A stretch of 64,000 nt of DNA from Nissolia schottii. Its lineage: Eukaryota > Streptophyta > Magnoliopsida > Fabales > Fabaceae. The notes beneath the pieces are model-generated. The model saw nothing but the letters and a program-made list of their open reading frames with translations, did not search any database and was not told where the DNA came from. The DNA is taken from the NCBI GenBank assembly GCA_003254905.1, contig QANU01083380.1:1-64000 (forward strand). Direction: 5' to 3'. Of this stretch, positions 27,021 to 38,800 are shown piece after piece. The first letter of the stretch is position 1, and every line of letters starts with the position of its first letter. Both the position numbers and the translations under genes were made by a program.

Positions 27021-27882
27021 CTCTTGATATCTTATAAAATAATATTTCAACTATAAAAATTAATGAGAATCTATTTCTAGCTACAAAATGGCATTCTCTA
27101 TGGTATTCTCTAAGTAAAAAAGACACATTTAATCATTTCACAATCACGCAAAAATTTTATGTCTTTTTTGGTAATGCATTTAAAGTATTTTCTCCTTTCA
27201 TTTTTTATTTTTAAATACTTTGATTATCGAATGTATTTGGATAATGAAATGTCTATTTAATTTGCAAATGGATTGATGCTTCTCTCCTAAGATTAAAAGG
27301 GGTTGTTTTCCCAATGCCATAATGCAAAGTATAGTTATCTTAGTATGAGACATGAGGTTAGGCTTTAGTATCATGTTTGATTAATTGCCAACTTTTGTAG
27401 AATCCGAGGTTGCCCAACTTGTTCTTTCACAAAGAAAAAAGATCATCAACTTGTTTAATTCTTCTGTTAAGTCAAACAACATCTACCCTATAGTCAAAAT
27501 TTTAGTACAACTTCCCATCAATTAATTTGCTTTATGTCCATTGATATAATACAATCATCACTACTTTATCATTAGTCATGCCTCTATAGATTTGAAATTG
27601 TGCAAATATATATGGATATGATCAATCAAGGCAAACATAATCCTTTACATATCTAAAATCCATTATTTTATCTATATATTGATGAGAGACGCAATTAAAG
27701 GGCCAAATAATAATTAGGCAACTATAGTGTTTTCTGAGTTTGAAAATCCTCTTGAAGGTTAAATGCCACTTTTTTCTGGATATATTTTCCATGGAAAAAA
27801 CAAATTACTTTTCCTAGAAGTATAAAAAATGAAGCAATGAGTAAAAGACAATCATACACCAGGAAAAAAAAATGTAAAATCA

Positions 27883-28147
27883 TTCTCCTTCTATTCTCTT
27901 TTATTTGTCCAATTTTTTTTTAGAGTTTAATGATATATGTCCATTTATAATATTTAAATAACATTAATTATTTAAATTTTTTACTTATCCCTTTTAATTT
28001 TAAGAAAGATAATAATAGTATTAATTATATTAATATAGGTTTGTTTTTCAATTCATATATTTTTATATTATTTTCTACTCATATTTTTTATTTTTCTTAA
28101 TATGTGTATTGCTTGATTTTAGATAAATAAATAAAATGGAGGGAGTA
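27883..28147. mobile_element. Stowaway-like MITE
   Basis: The left end TTCTCCTTCTATTCTCTTTT is followed by ATTTGTCC. The right end, read inward, is ACTCCCTCCATTTTATTTAT. The right end carries the canonical GGAGGGAGTA terminus. The interior is AT-rich, and the terminal TA duplication is only partly preserved. Confidence 0.6.
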
Positions 28148-28472
28148 TATTACAAGAAGAAAGTAAAAAAGAAAATATTTGTCAAGGCAAATTAAAAGGA
28201 CAATTATGAATCTATGATTATGAAGATAGATTTATATATGGAGCCGTCATAGCATAAACAACATAATCAAAAGGGAATCCTATGTTTGAAGCCTCTCAGT
28301 TCATTACATGTGAAAAAATATCGGATTCCCTTTTCTTTAATATATACTAATATATATGCCCTGAAGTTTACACTGACTAAGATTCTCATAAAAACTTCTT
28401 GACAATGAAAATATGGACAATATTGAACTTCATCTTGTTTCACCTTAATTAATGTACGCCTTATTGTTATAT

Positions 28473-28477
<5 letters not shown>

Positions 28478-28520
<43 letters not shown>
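28478..28520. repeat. TA dinucleotide microsatellite
   Basis: An uninterrupted (TA)n tract of about 20 units. A similar shorter tract is at about 30546-30565. Confidence 0.9.
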
Positions 28521-28523
<3 letters not shown>

Positions 28524-28697
28524 CATAGATTGTAGAGGCTACACCATATATGGAGATGAAATTGAATCGAGCTTAAACTATATAAAAGGATGTTTATAAG
28601 GAAAGAAAAAGAATTTGAACTTTGAGGATGAAAGTTGAAAGGAAGAGAAAAACATAACAAAACAAATAATAGAAAATGGAGTGAGAATTTTGGTGGG

Positions 28698-29838
28698 GGT
28701 ATTTGGCAACTTTAAAAATTAATTTAATTAGATATAAAACAAAATTGATTCTGTGAACTAGAATAAAAGGAACTAATTTTTTTATTAAACTGCATTTGAT
28801 TCACTGCTAACTTAAAATTAATTTTAAAATATTATACAAATTATCATTATTTATTATGTTAAAATAACCAAACAAATTATTAGATATGAACAAAATAAAT
28901 TTATATACCGAAGAAAGAACCTATAAATAATAATAAATTATCAAATATTATGTTTTGGTAGCTTGTAAAAAACTTGGAAAAATCTAAATAGAGTTGAAAA
29001 AAAATATAATACATAAGTGATCTTTCTTTTCATCTAGATTCGTAGAATTTGCAATTAACTGCCTTAGTATTGAACCAACAATCAAAATATTATTACATAT
29101 CTACTAATATCTCTTTCTTATAACAAGAATGGATCACAAAATGGATTATATTAAACAAATAATAATAATAAAGGCACTTTGATGCTTTGAAGTCACATCT
29201 CACATATTAAGCATCTCATCAAACACCTTTCTTACAAACCCAATTTTGTCAAAAATGTATAAGATAATTTTTTTTAAAGATAAAAATAGCTTACCAAGGT
29301 CCCTAAATAGATGGTGAGAAAAATGGAGATTACAAAATAGACAACTAAGGATTAAATAAAAATCCAAAAATAAGCAAAATGGAATCAACCAAACAACAAT
29401 AACAACCCAAAAACAAACTAACAACAATAACCACCAATTAAATTTTAAAGCCCCAAAGCCAAGAGAACTCAAACATCGAAGCTACGCTATAGAGAATGAA
29501 AATAAATTATCGTATTAACCTAAATAATTTGTATCTTCGTTATTGTTCGACAATAGTGATAACAGAAAGAAAAACAATCACATAAAGAAATAATATGATG
29601 AGATGAGAATGTGAAATAAGAGGGGAGATTTAACATAAAAGAAAGAGAATTTTGTAATTGAAAAATTGGTGGGAACTAAAAGTGAATTGGTGGGGAAAAA
29701 AGAAAAATTAGATGAACAAATACCGGTTTAAAATTAATTTTTTTGTAAATCAATTATTGGGTTGATACCAAACACAATTTTTATAAAATCATGCCCAATA
29801 ATACTTAATTAACTTGGTTCTTGGAGTTGCCAAACACC
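28698..29838. mobile_element. Possible 1.14-kb non-autonomous DNA element with GGTRTTTGGCAACT ends
   Basis: The left end GGTATTTGGCAACT and the right end (inward) GGTGTTTGGCAACT match at 13 of 14 bases, and similarity continues weakly inward. The interior is AT-rich with no transposase. TIRs containing GTTTGGCAAC are seen in several plant DNA transposon groups. No target duplication could be assigned. Confidence 0.45.
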
Positions 29839-31019
29839 TTTGTTTGTTTTTTTTCCCCCTTTTTTAATTTTTTTTTTATGGTTTGGGTCATGAAGGTTAA
29901 ATGTTAACAAATTCAATGTAACACTGTGGCTATATTTTTGGGCCTAAAACGTGATAGTGGGTTAGTTGAGGATTTTACGCTAACTCTTTGGGCCACACAA
30001 TAATTGTTTGCTAATTCTAATGGCCCAATTGTGACATCCAATGTTACGTGAAAATATGGACTATAGGTTTATGACAACATTAAATCATCCTGAGTTTGAC
30101 TATCATGGTTGGATGTGATGAGTAAAATTAAAATACAAGGAGTGCATGCATCACACAGTGGTTTCTTGAACTCCTCTTTAATAATAAAATGTAAAACATA
30201 AGGACACGCAAAGTAATATGAAATACCAATAATGTCAAGATGATCATTATCACTATTCTTATCTACACATTATTTTTCGGAACATTCATGCTAAAATTGA
30301 GTCTAATTACCTTTATTACATGTGCGTTAAAAAAATATGTGTTAAAATGGTTCGTAATTTTATGATCACTACAATCGCAACTCCAGCGCCATAAAGGCCA
30401 ATTAAAACTCGAGGGTGAATTCAGTACCTACTTATTTACTCATTCTGGCACGTGGAGCCTATCTATTTTCATAACCTTATAGAGGCGGATGGAAATGCAT
30501 GGTGACGTTAACATACCAACCTAGATTCAGAAAACGACAAGACCATATATATATATATATATATAATATAAAGAACCATTGAACCTTGCATAATTAAAAA
30601 ATAATAAACTCGCAAATAAAGTAACAAGCACGTAACCTAAGCTATATTATTTTTTTCTTTAGTATTTTAAAGATAATATTGAGCCTTTGAACATTTCGAA
30701 GGATAAGCAATTAAGCACAACAAAAAAAATCCAGCTGGCAGAGACAGACATCATGATATAGTTTTTTATCTTTGTTTTTTTGGATGGTTTCATTAAAAAT
30801 TACTTTATCCATATTCTCAATCCGTGATGCATCAAAATAAAGAAAATAAAATGTAAAAAAAAATAATAATAAAGGAAAAAAGTACCATGGCTAAATGGGC
30901 TGTGAGATTGGTTGTTTTCACTGGCAGGTGAGGCCCACCTTTTCCTAATATTTTTTTTAAAAATAAAGAATTTGAGCTAATTTTCTATGGTGGAGAACCA
31001 ATAATGGTTCCTAGGAAGC

Positions 31020-31062
31020 AAAAAAGAAAAAGAAAAAGAAAAAGAAAAAGAAAAAGAAAAAG
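31020..31062. repeat. AAAAAG hexanucleotide microsatellite
   Basis: About seven tandem AAAAAG units in the upstream region of the NF-YA gene. It makes an artefactual Lys/Arg frame. Confidence 0.9.
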
Positions 31063-31090
31063 AGGGTTTTGCAAAGGCAACAAGGAAGGA

Positions 31091-31186
31091 CACGTGGCTA
31101 CAATGCGACGATGGTGTGGTCCCCACAGTAAAAGGCCACGCCACGCGTTTCCCCAGATTCTGCTCCTCAAGTGCGTGCCACGTGGC
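31091..31186 (+). promoter_or_regulatory. Two G-box/ABRE-like CACGTGGC sites upstream of NF-YA
   Basis: CACGTGGC occurs twice, at 31091-31098 and 31179-31186, in the same orientation about 88 bp apart. CACGTG with GGC is the core bound by bZIP/ABF factors in abscisic-acid and stress responses. Many plant NF-YA genes are ABA- or drought-induced, so a link is reasonable, but use of these sites is inferred. Confidence 0.55.
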
Positions 31187-32298
31187 TCATAGATGTTGAT
31201 TTATTTTTTATAATAAATTTTCAGCTTTCGCTTTCACTGTTTATCTGTTTCACCAGTTTTTTTTTTTTTTTCTCTCTGCTCAATTTTGAGCTGAAGTGAA
31301 GGTATCAAAATCCCAAATTCTATTTAGGGTAAGTAAAGTTCTTTGCTTTTTTTTCTTTTTTATTCTATTAAGAAGTTAAAGAATTTGATTTGATTGCGTG
31401 GTTCATGTTCATTCCTTCCTTTTTTTGAGGGATTTTGAGGGTTAGGGTTTATGAGGGGAATTCTTGTGTTTTTTACTTGATTGGGTTTGTTTTTGTGGAA
31501 TCCGTGTGGATGGATTTTGTGACTGCATGTGAGAATTGTGGCGTGGCATCGCCAAAATGTGTTTTTTTTTTTTCCCCTCACTGTTACTGGGTTTGGTTGC
31601 AGATGTGGGAAAAGTGGGGGGAATTGGGATTCTGGAGCTGGTGTTAGGATCAGATAAACTTGGAATTATGATGATGCTGTGTAAAATAGAGCTCACTAGC
31701 TACTAGTAGTGTTTATTTGTTTGTCTGAGGAATTGTCAAGGTTGCATGGTGGGGTTTATCCTCTGTTTCTAGGGATTTTTAGCAGAGTACTAGGATTTTT
31801 ATTCATCTAGTTGATGTTAGTTGCTGGACATTGGCTTAAGAGTTGAAAGATGCTCTCTTTGTCTTTCAATAGAGAAAATGAAAAAAGATTTTTTTATTTT
31901 TTGTCCGTATAGTTCTGCTAGCCTCAGGAAGTAGTATTTACTTTTTTGTGATGAATTATGATAAATTTGATAGGGTTTAGTTATTTTTCTTTTTCATGCA
32001 CTTCCCGTGGTTCAAAATTATGAAGCTATAAAACGTTTCTGTGTGGTTTTACCATCAATCAACATTCTGCATTTTTATATATGAATGGATTCTAGAGGAA
32101 AGTGCACACCGTATTGAAATTATTCAAAGATGCTATTTTCAGAATTTTAGATCATGCCCGTCATTCTGTCATGTACATTGCAACATACGAAGAGTGTTTA
32201 CATTTTCTTAACCATTGTCAGGTTAATCTTTTACTTCCCTCCTTTGCTTGGTTTCTGATCAATGGCATGTCTATAGATAAGGTTTTTGAATTTGATAG

Positions 32299-32364
32299 GG
32301 CGCAGTGGCATTGTTTTATCTATGTAGTTGACCCCACTTAATAAGAAAATGCCTGGTTGTTGTT
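32299..32364 (+). repeat. Decayed SINE-type 3' end in the NF-YA leader intron
   Basis: GGGCGCAGTGGCATTG, then ATGTAGTTGACCCCACTTAA, then GCCTGGTTGTTGTTTT resembles the same plant SINE 3' end found in the ARMC8 gene intron, with more changes. Confidence 0.45.
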
Positions 32365-32821
32365 TTATTAGCTTGGATAAGGCATAAATAAGCGATAAAT
32401 GTTGATCTTCAATTTGAATTGCACAAGTACCAAATGGTCATGGAAAAAGAGGAAATGACAAGAGATCTCTATCAGAGGTTTGTTCCAATGTCCATGAAAT
32501 TTTCAAAATGGTTTAAATGACACTTCTTTTTATTTTTCTTGTGAACTCAATTGTTTTACCTATTTAGTTGACTTCAGTAAGTCTTTTATTCATTACCAAG
32601 CTATGAACAAGTAGATTTGTTGAGACTTCCTATAAATTGTGCTAATCATTTAGTCACATGATTTTGCTTTAGATTCAAAAATGCCTTTATTATCCATTCT
32701 TTTAATGCCATTTAAAGTGATTTATTCGTTTAATGTCTTTGTTGACTTTTGTTTCTCTTGGCCTTATTTTCCTAAGGAATAAAATTTCTATATCCAAGAT
32801 CATTTTGTAGGGATCTGAGAT

Positions 32822-32860
32822 ATGATATGCAATCCAAATCTGAAACTGCAAATCAATTAA
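32822..32860 (+). promoter_or_regulatory. Short upstream ORF overlapping the NF-YA start codon
   Basis: The sequence ATGATATGC places an ATG (32822) five bases before the main ATG (32827) in another frame. The small ORF has 12 codons and stops at 32858-32860, inside the main coding region. A leaderless choice between the two closely spaced starts could damp translation. Its use is inferred. Confidence 0.5.
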
Positions 32861-34894
32861 GATCTGATCCACATTCCTTTGCACCTAGCAGCATTTATCC
32901 GCAACCTTGGTGGCGTGAAATTGGGCACAATCAGCAATCAATGCCTGGGGCTAATGCATCCAATTCATCCTCACTTGAATGCCCTAATGGTCATTCTGAA
33001 TCCAGTGAAGGCCAATCTTTGTCCAATAATGGGTTGAATGAGGAAGCTGATGATGCCACTAAAGAATCACAGCCTACTGCTCCTAATCAACCAGGTGCTT
33101 TCTTTATACTGTATTGTAAAGAAAAAATGCAGACATTAAAATAAGCAAGAAAAGCTTTGCTTATAATTGGCGTTTCAAACTATGTTTACGTAGATTTTCT
33201 ATTAGTTTCTGACTACATTTGTGCTTATGGGGCATACTGAAATATGATACCTCTTTTCTTGGTAGGAAATAATGGACAAGAACACCAGGGGGTGCAGCAT
33301 GCTTCACCATCCGCTCCTTCGACGCTTGATGAAGGCCATACACAGACACCACAGCTGGAACTTGTTGATCATTCAATAGTAAGGCTTTGCTTTTTTTTTT
33401 TTTTTCTCTTCATCATTTATTTAACGCAACGACCAGGTGCAGAAAGTTATAGTTTCATCCTACATACTTTGAATAGATTTGATTCCTATCTTTCTTCAAA
33501 TTCTTTTAATGCAGGCATGTGCATCACTTCCTTATCAGGATCCATATTTTGTGGGCATGATGGCAGCATATGCACACCAGCCGATGGTATGTGAGACTAA
33601 CCGGTGTTCATAAAGCAAAGATTTCTACATACGTAGTTTGTCACATTCACTGATTTGCATTTCTCATTAATCAGTCTGGTAAGAAATGTAGTTGCTGCAT
33701 TAACCCTGAAGAATAGTTTCTTCTTGTTCTATGGTAAATTTGTTTAATTCTCTTTGGTCTATTGTCATGTTTCAAACAATAGAGATAATTGGGATATCAT
33801 TGAGATAAATAACAATATGATATTTTCATGACTAGGGATATGCTCCTTTTATAGGAATGCCCCATGCCAGAATGGCTTTGCCCCCTGAGATGGCACAAGA
33901 GCCTGTCTACGTGAATGCCAAACAATACCAAGGAATTCTGAGACGAAGACAGGCTCGCGCTAAAGCAGAGCTTGAAAAGAAGTTGATTAAAAACAGAAAG
34001 GTACAAATATGTGCAAGCTAATTCTTCTGTATGCATATTTATTGCTCTGTAGTATTGTTGTTAAGTGCTGCTTCATCTATTTTGAAAAGTAATTTATCAT
34101 CACATTTCAGTTGTGTTATGTTTCTTCCTTTCTGCTTTATCAACACTGTTCTATTTACTTTCTGTTGAGCTAAATACTTCTCTTTTGACTTGAATGGTTG
34201 GGAACTAGTATACTACCTCTGCAACTGAACATTTTAAAATATTACCTAAATGTTTAATGCTTATTTGGATCACATAAGGGTAGGTAACATCAGAAGGATA
34301 AGAACAAGATGTGAAATAGCTGATTTTCATTATGTTTTACACGGACATGCCTGAATATATATGATTTGCATGAGCCAGAGTTTGGTACTTGTACTATTAC
34401 TCACGCTTAATATTTTGTACATGCAAATATGGGATCCTTGTCTGGACTATGCTAACATCTATTCTGCACAGCCGTATCTTCATGAATCTCGGCATCAGCA
34501 TGCTTTGAGAAGGGCTAGGGGAAATGGAGGACGTTTCGCAAAGAAAACTGAAGCTGAGGCTTCAAACCAGTCGAGCAAGGAAAATGATGCAGGTACTGGT
34601 CCAATCCCATCATTACATTCAATTAGTTCATCTGGCTCTGAACCTTTCCCCTATAACTCTGCTGAGACTTGGAATTCTCCAAATATGCAACAAGATGCTA
34701 AAGGGCATGAGAGATTTGAAGCACACAACCTTGCAAATGGCAGTGGCTCCTACCATAATCACAATGGTCTGCAACCTTCCTCAGCTTATCATTGGCACTC
34801 AGGTGATAGAGCGGAGGATGGCGACTGTTCTGGTCAGCAGCGGGGAAACATCACCACTGAGCACACATCACAGAGGCGTCTGGCTATTCAGTGA
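32827..34894 (+). CDS. Nuclear transcription factor Y subunit A (NF-YA, CCAAT-box factor)
   Basis: Five coding exons (32827-33094, 33266-33378, 33515-33586, 33836-34000, 34472-34894) give 346 residues. A leader exon near 31230-31328 appears to be joined by a ~1.48-kb intron (donor GG^GTAAGT at about 31329, acceptor before 32811). NF-YA binds CCAAT boxes together with the NF-YB/NF-YC histone-fold dimer in the nucleus. Exon 5 encodes the subunit-interaction helix, starting [20 protein letters not shown]. Exon 6 begins the DNA-binding half, [20 protein letters not shown], followed by RFAKK. N- and C-terminal regions are Ser/Gln/Asn-rich, as usual for activation regions. Control features are visible: two G-boxes upstream, an upstream ORF touching the start, and a miR169-like site in the 3' UTR. 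The 33511-33514 acceptor region has a diverged copy at 56.3 kb. Confidence 0.95.
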
Positions 34895-35011
34895 ACCGAA
34901 CATAGCGGGGATGATGCCTGAGGTTGGTTTGTATCCAAGTGAAATTGGTGGGTTGAGAACTGAGAACCTCTGGTTATCTGTGAACATTTTTTTGGCAATT
35001 TGTATGCTAAA

Positions 35012-35032
35012 CGGCAAATCATTCTTGGCTCT
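35012..35032 (+). promoter_or_regulatory. miR169 target-like site in the NF-YA 3' UTR
   Basis: The 21-nt segment starts CGGCAAATCATTC and ends TTGGCTCT, 118 bases after the stop codon. Compared with the perfect complement of miR169 (CGGCAAGTCATCCTTGGCT core), it differs by one mismatch (A for G), one G:U-type change (T for C) and the last base. Plant NF-YA mRNAs are the classic miR169 targets at this location, so the site is very likely real. Cleavage itself cannot be seen. Confidence 0.85.
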
Positions 35033-35162
35033 GTGTGTTTCTGGTGTGAATGCTATGTGGAGAAGAATGATTGGTTGGGTCATGTGGCTTATGTTTAAGT
35101 CAACCAACCCTTCATTTTCCTCTCATTTTTTTTTTCTTTCTAATTTTGTACAGAGATTGTAG

Positions 35163-35867
35163 TTAGTGAAAGTCATTCCAAGACAAGATGGATGCTCAAT
35201 ATTCAGAAGACTTGATAAAACAAACTAGCTCTTCAATGTATTAGCTCTAGTGATGGCTTTCATATGTAGTTCATCATCTTTAGGAGAGATTTGGCTGCAT
35301 GATTTCGATCAAATTCATTTTATCTTATTTTATTCTATCAGGTCGTTGGTTCAAGATTATTTAATTATTCATCTCATCGCTTTAGCCTACCGAGGGGGAA
35401 AGAAAAGTGTGTCATATCGGTTCATGGATGCATGACCACATTTGGGGGCCAATTCTACTGTTTTTTGGTTAATGATCTACTTTTGGTCATAGATATTCCT
35501 TGAATATTGTTGCTGATAAGTCTAGGCGCACACGGATTCATTTGTAAATCTGTAAATCTGAAAATTGTTTCAATCTTTTGTTTTCATGGTTAAAATTTAT
35601 TATAGCACAAGTGTAAGGAATCACGAGACTTGGGTTACAATATTAGTTCTATTACAAATATTTTCGCTAAAATTGTTTTTTAATAAAGATGTTTCAACAT
35701 AGATTACTTCATCACAACCAGTTTCCCATAAAAATTATGTATACATAAAATTAAGTTTATGGAATTTAATCCAGGCACACTTCAATACATATAAAGAAGT
35801 GTATGACCCATACTGACACACACCAGGAGCCAGCCAACACCATTAACTTACCAAAATCCCATTTCTA
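35163..35867. other. Spacer between NF-YA and the NLR cluster
   Basis: NF-YA 3' end, then AT-rich sequence to the C-terminus of the first NLR on the other strand. No further feature is recognised. Confidence 0.5.
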
Positions 35868-38800
35868 TCACGTGTATATCTTAGTATTTTTCTTCAATCT
35901 GGTAGAAATATCACCCACAAATTGTTTCGGCATATTTAGGAGATAAAGATGCTTGAGAGCTCCCAAATTTTGAATATCATCAGGCACCTCCACCATTTGA
36001 GGGCTTGGCCCCAGCTGCAACTCTTTAAGGTTAGGTAGTGCCCCTTTATCTATCTTTAAAGTCCTCAAACCATTAATCCTTTGTAACCTTAACCCCTTCA
36101 ATTTCTCAAACCATCCATATTTAAAATGTAGCTCTTCACCTTCATAGGAGTTGTAAAGCCATAGTTCCATCAATTCTGGCAAGTCTTTAAGAACAAGCAA
36201 AGGATCTTCAGATAGTCCTGACCACCTCAAGTGTAACCTAACAAGATGTTTAAGCTTATGGATCCATTTTGGCAATCTTTCTAAACCCCCATATAGGTAA
36301 AGATTCAGTAGGTAAATAGGAGGATCAACTAATGATTGCAACTCAAGAAAGTTGTGCTCTTCAGCTGCCTCGATTGATAGTTCCCACAGATGGGGCATGT
36401 TCTTTATGGCATGGCAAACAACATTTCCATTGTCTTTGCTTACATTAGTAATGGCGAGTCGCCTCATATTCTTTAGATTCTCCATTTCTCTGATAACACT
36501 ATCTCCATTAGTAGTATTAACAATGAATAGACTTTGTAAAGCTGTTAAACCCCCTATTCCCTCATTCAGTTTCACACCTATGTTCTTACTCCATTGTCCA
36601 TTTCGTTCGGTGGAATAAGATAGAAGATGTCGTAGCTTAACAAGCCTATTAATTTCTACAGGCAACTCGCGCACTTGGGTGTCTAATAGGTTTAAAGTTT
36701 CTAGCTTTTGAAGCTTCCCAATGAACTTGGGAATTGTCTTAATCTTTGTATTCCTTACACTCAAGTACTTCAAATTGTGTAGGTTTCCCACAGCTTCAGG
36801 AAGATGATCCAGAGGAGAATCTTCAACATCTAATGTAACCAAGAGCTTGAAGCACAATAACAATGATTTCAAGGAAGAAACTGGGAGTTGTTTAGCATCA
36901 CAAATGATGCACGACCGAACTCGACCATATTTTCGATCCTTTCCAATTGCAGCAGTTCCTTCATCGCTGGTTTGTTGGATTGACAAGCGTCTAGTCCACT
37001 CATGAAACCTAAATTCTTGATTTTTCACAACTTGGCAAAAGTTCAACTCCTCAGACTTTCTCATGATAAAGTTGTGCATCAAATCATGGACCCTGCAGAT
37101 TCTAACTCTATCGTTGGCATTCACATCAGAAAGTTTAACCAAACTCCGACGGATGAGCTCAGCCAAGTAATCTTCAGCTGTTTCCTCTAGTGTTTGAGCT
37201 CCATACAAGTCATTTTCCTTTACAAAGCCCTCTGCCACCCACAAACGAATAAGTCTTGTACCCGTGATGGCATAGTCCTCAGGAAAAAGGCCGAAGTACA
37301 AGAGACATAACTTGAGATGGTAAGGAAGATCGTAGTAACTTTCTGATAAGACCTGATAGACACTCTTAAGATGGGGATCACTTGAGAATTTTGAGCGGAG
37401 ACTATCATATACCTTTTGCCATTCATATATGGTTTTCTTTTTGGTTGAAAGGAGACCAGAAATAGCAAGGATAGCAAGTGGAACTCCCTCGCACTTCTTA
37501 ACAAATCTTTCAGACAATTCATTCAACTCTTCTGGGCAACCATGAGGATCAAATTGAAATGCCTTCAGATGAAAAAGTTTCAAAGCATCAGCTGAACGCA
37601 AAGGTTTCAGCTCGTGGATATGAACTGGAGCAGAACGTTGACAAAATTCAGCTATCCCCTTATCCCTTGTGGTGATGACTATCCTACTTCTCTTGTTGTT
37701 ATCATTGGGTAATGCAAATTCTACACCTCCCCAAAAATCTATTTCCCATACATCATCAAACACGATCATGTAGCTCCTTCCTTGCAAGTATTTTCTTACT
37801 TCATGTGTCAAAGTATCCTTGTCCATTACTTTTCCACTTATTTCCTTGGCAGCATATTTGTTTCCATCATTCTCGTACAAGTTTTGCAGTAAAACCTTCA
37901 GTAGATGTTCCTCCTTGAAGGAATGGGACACAATGGCCCAAGCATAACAGTCAAAAGATCTATTCTCCTTCTGTTTGTTGTATACATTCTTTACAATGGT
38001 TGTTTTACCTTCATTAAAATATTAAGAAAGAAAAAGTAAAGTTAGAAAGTTGTTATGATGTTACTTAGATAAAGAAAAAGGGTAATGTTATGGTGACAAT
38101 TAAAATTGGACAACATTAAGACTATCTCATTCATAAATGTGTGTGGTCCATGGTGGATCTCATCATGGTGGACCTCAATGTGAATTTGATTGTCTCAAAG
38201 TTGTGCATTTTGATTATCATACTATCATTTCTCATAGAAAAATGATATTGTGACAACCTAACTTGATAACATTTGGACAACCACTTAAAAAGGTGTGGGG
38301 TCCACAATATTCCGCACACCTTTGTGAGTGTGATTGTTTAAATGGTTATCAAATTAAATTGTCATAATAACATGACTTGTAGATATATGCACACGGAGAC
38401 AAATGATTGATTCTCAATTGTGTTTAGATGTTGTCTTTTTAAATTCTAAGAAATTTGAAAGGCAAAGAAATTTAAATGATTCAATTGAATTTCCTTCATT
38501 TTAAAATTTTTTAGTTTGGATAAGTTGATTGTATTACTTCATTTACAAAATAATTTGTTTGGATAGTAAAATTGTATTACCTACTTTAAGTGAGGGCCGA
38601 CCAATGACTAGTAGGGTCCGCCGGCATCTGACGAGTTTTGACTAGTGAGCGGCAGTGGTTGGCCTATAACTAGATATAACTGCTTGGCAACTAACATGTG
38701 GCATCCAATGACCGATAGGGTTAGGCCGGTGATATCGAAAAGGTCTGGCCGACGACTGGCAAGAGCCGTTCAATGACTGACAGTGACCGGTGATGAACAA

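Larger units (their letters stand above)
23063..31080. other. Long repeat-rich spacer between SMR and NF-YA genes
   Basis: About 8 kb without a supported gene. Listed separately are a coding-like remnant (23906-24177), an LTR-like fossil, several MITEs, a palindromic series and a TA microsatellite. Remaining stretches are AT-rich, with nothing recognised. Confidence 0.5.

Noticed and set aside
28445-28660. Frame with alternating Tyr-Ile residues
   Set aside because: Product of the TA microsatellite.
31004-31192. Lys/Arg-rich short frame
   Set aside because: It is produced by the AAAAAG microsatellite and has no conserved features.
33244-33594. 116-residue frame in the NF-YA region
   Set aside because: Reads exon 3, an intron and exon 4 in a mixed frame; the spliced NF-YA model explains it.
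36352-37918. Several open frames antisense to NLR-1 exon 2
   Set aside because: They mirror the coding strand and have no motifs; similar antisense frames occur over NLR-2 and NLR-3.
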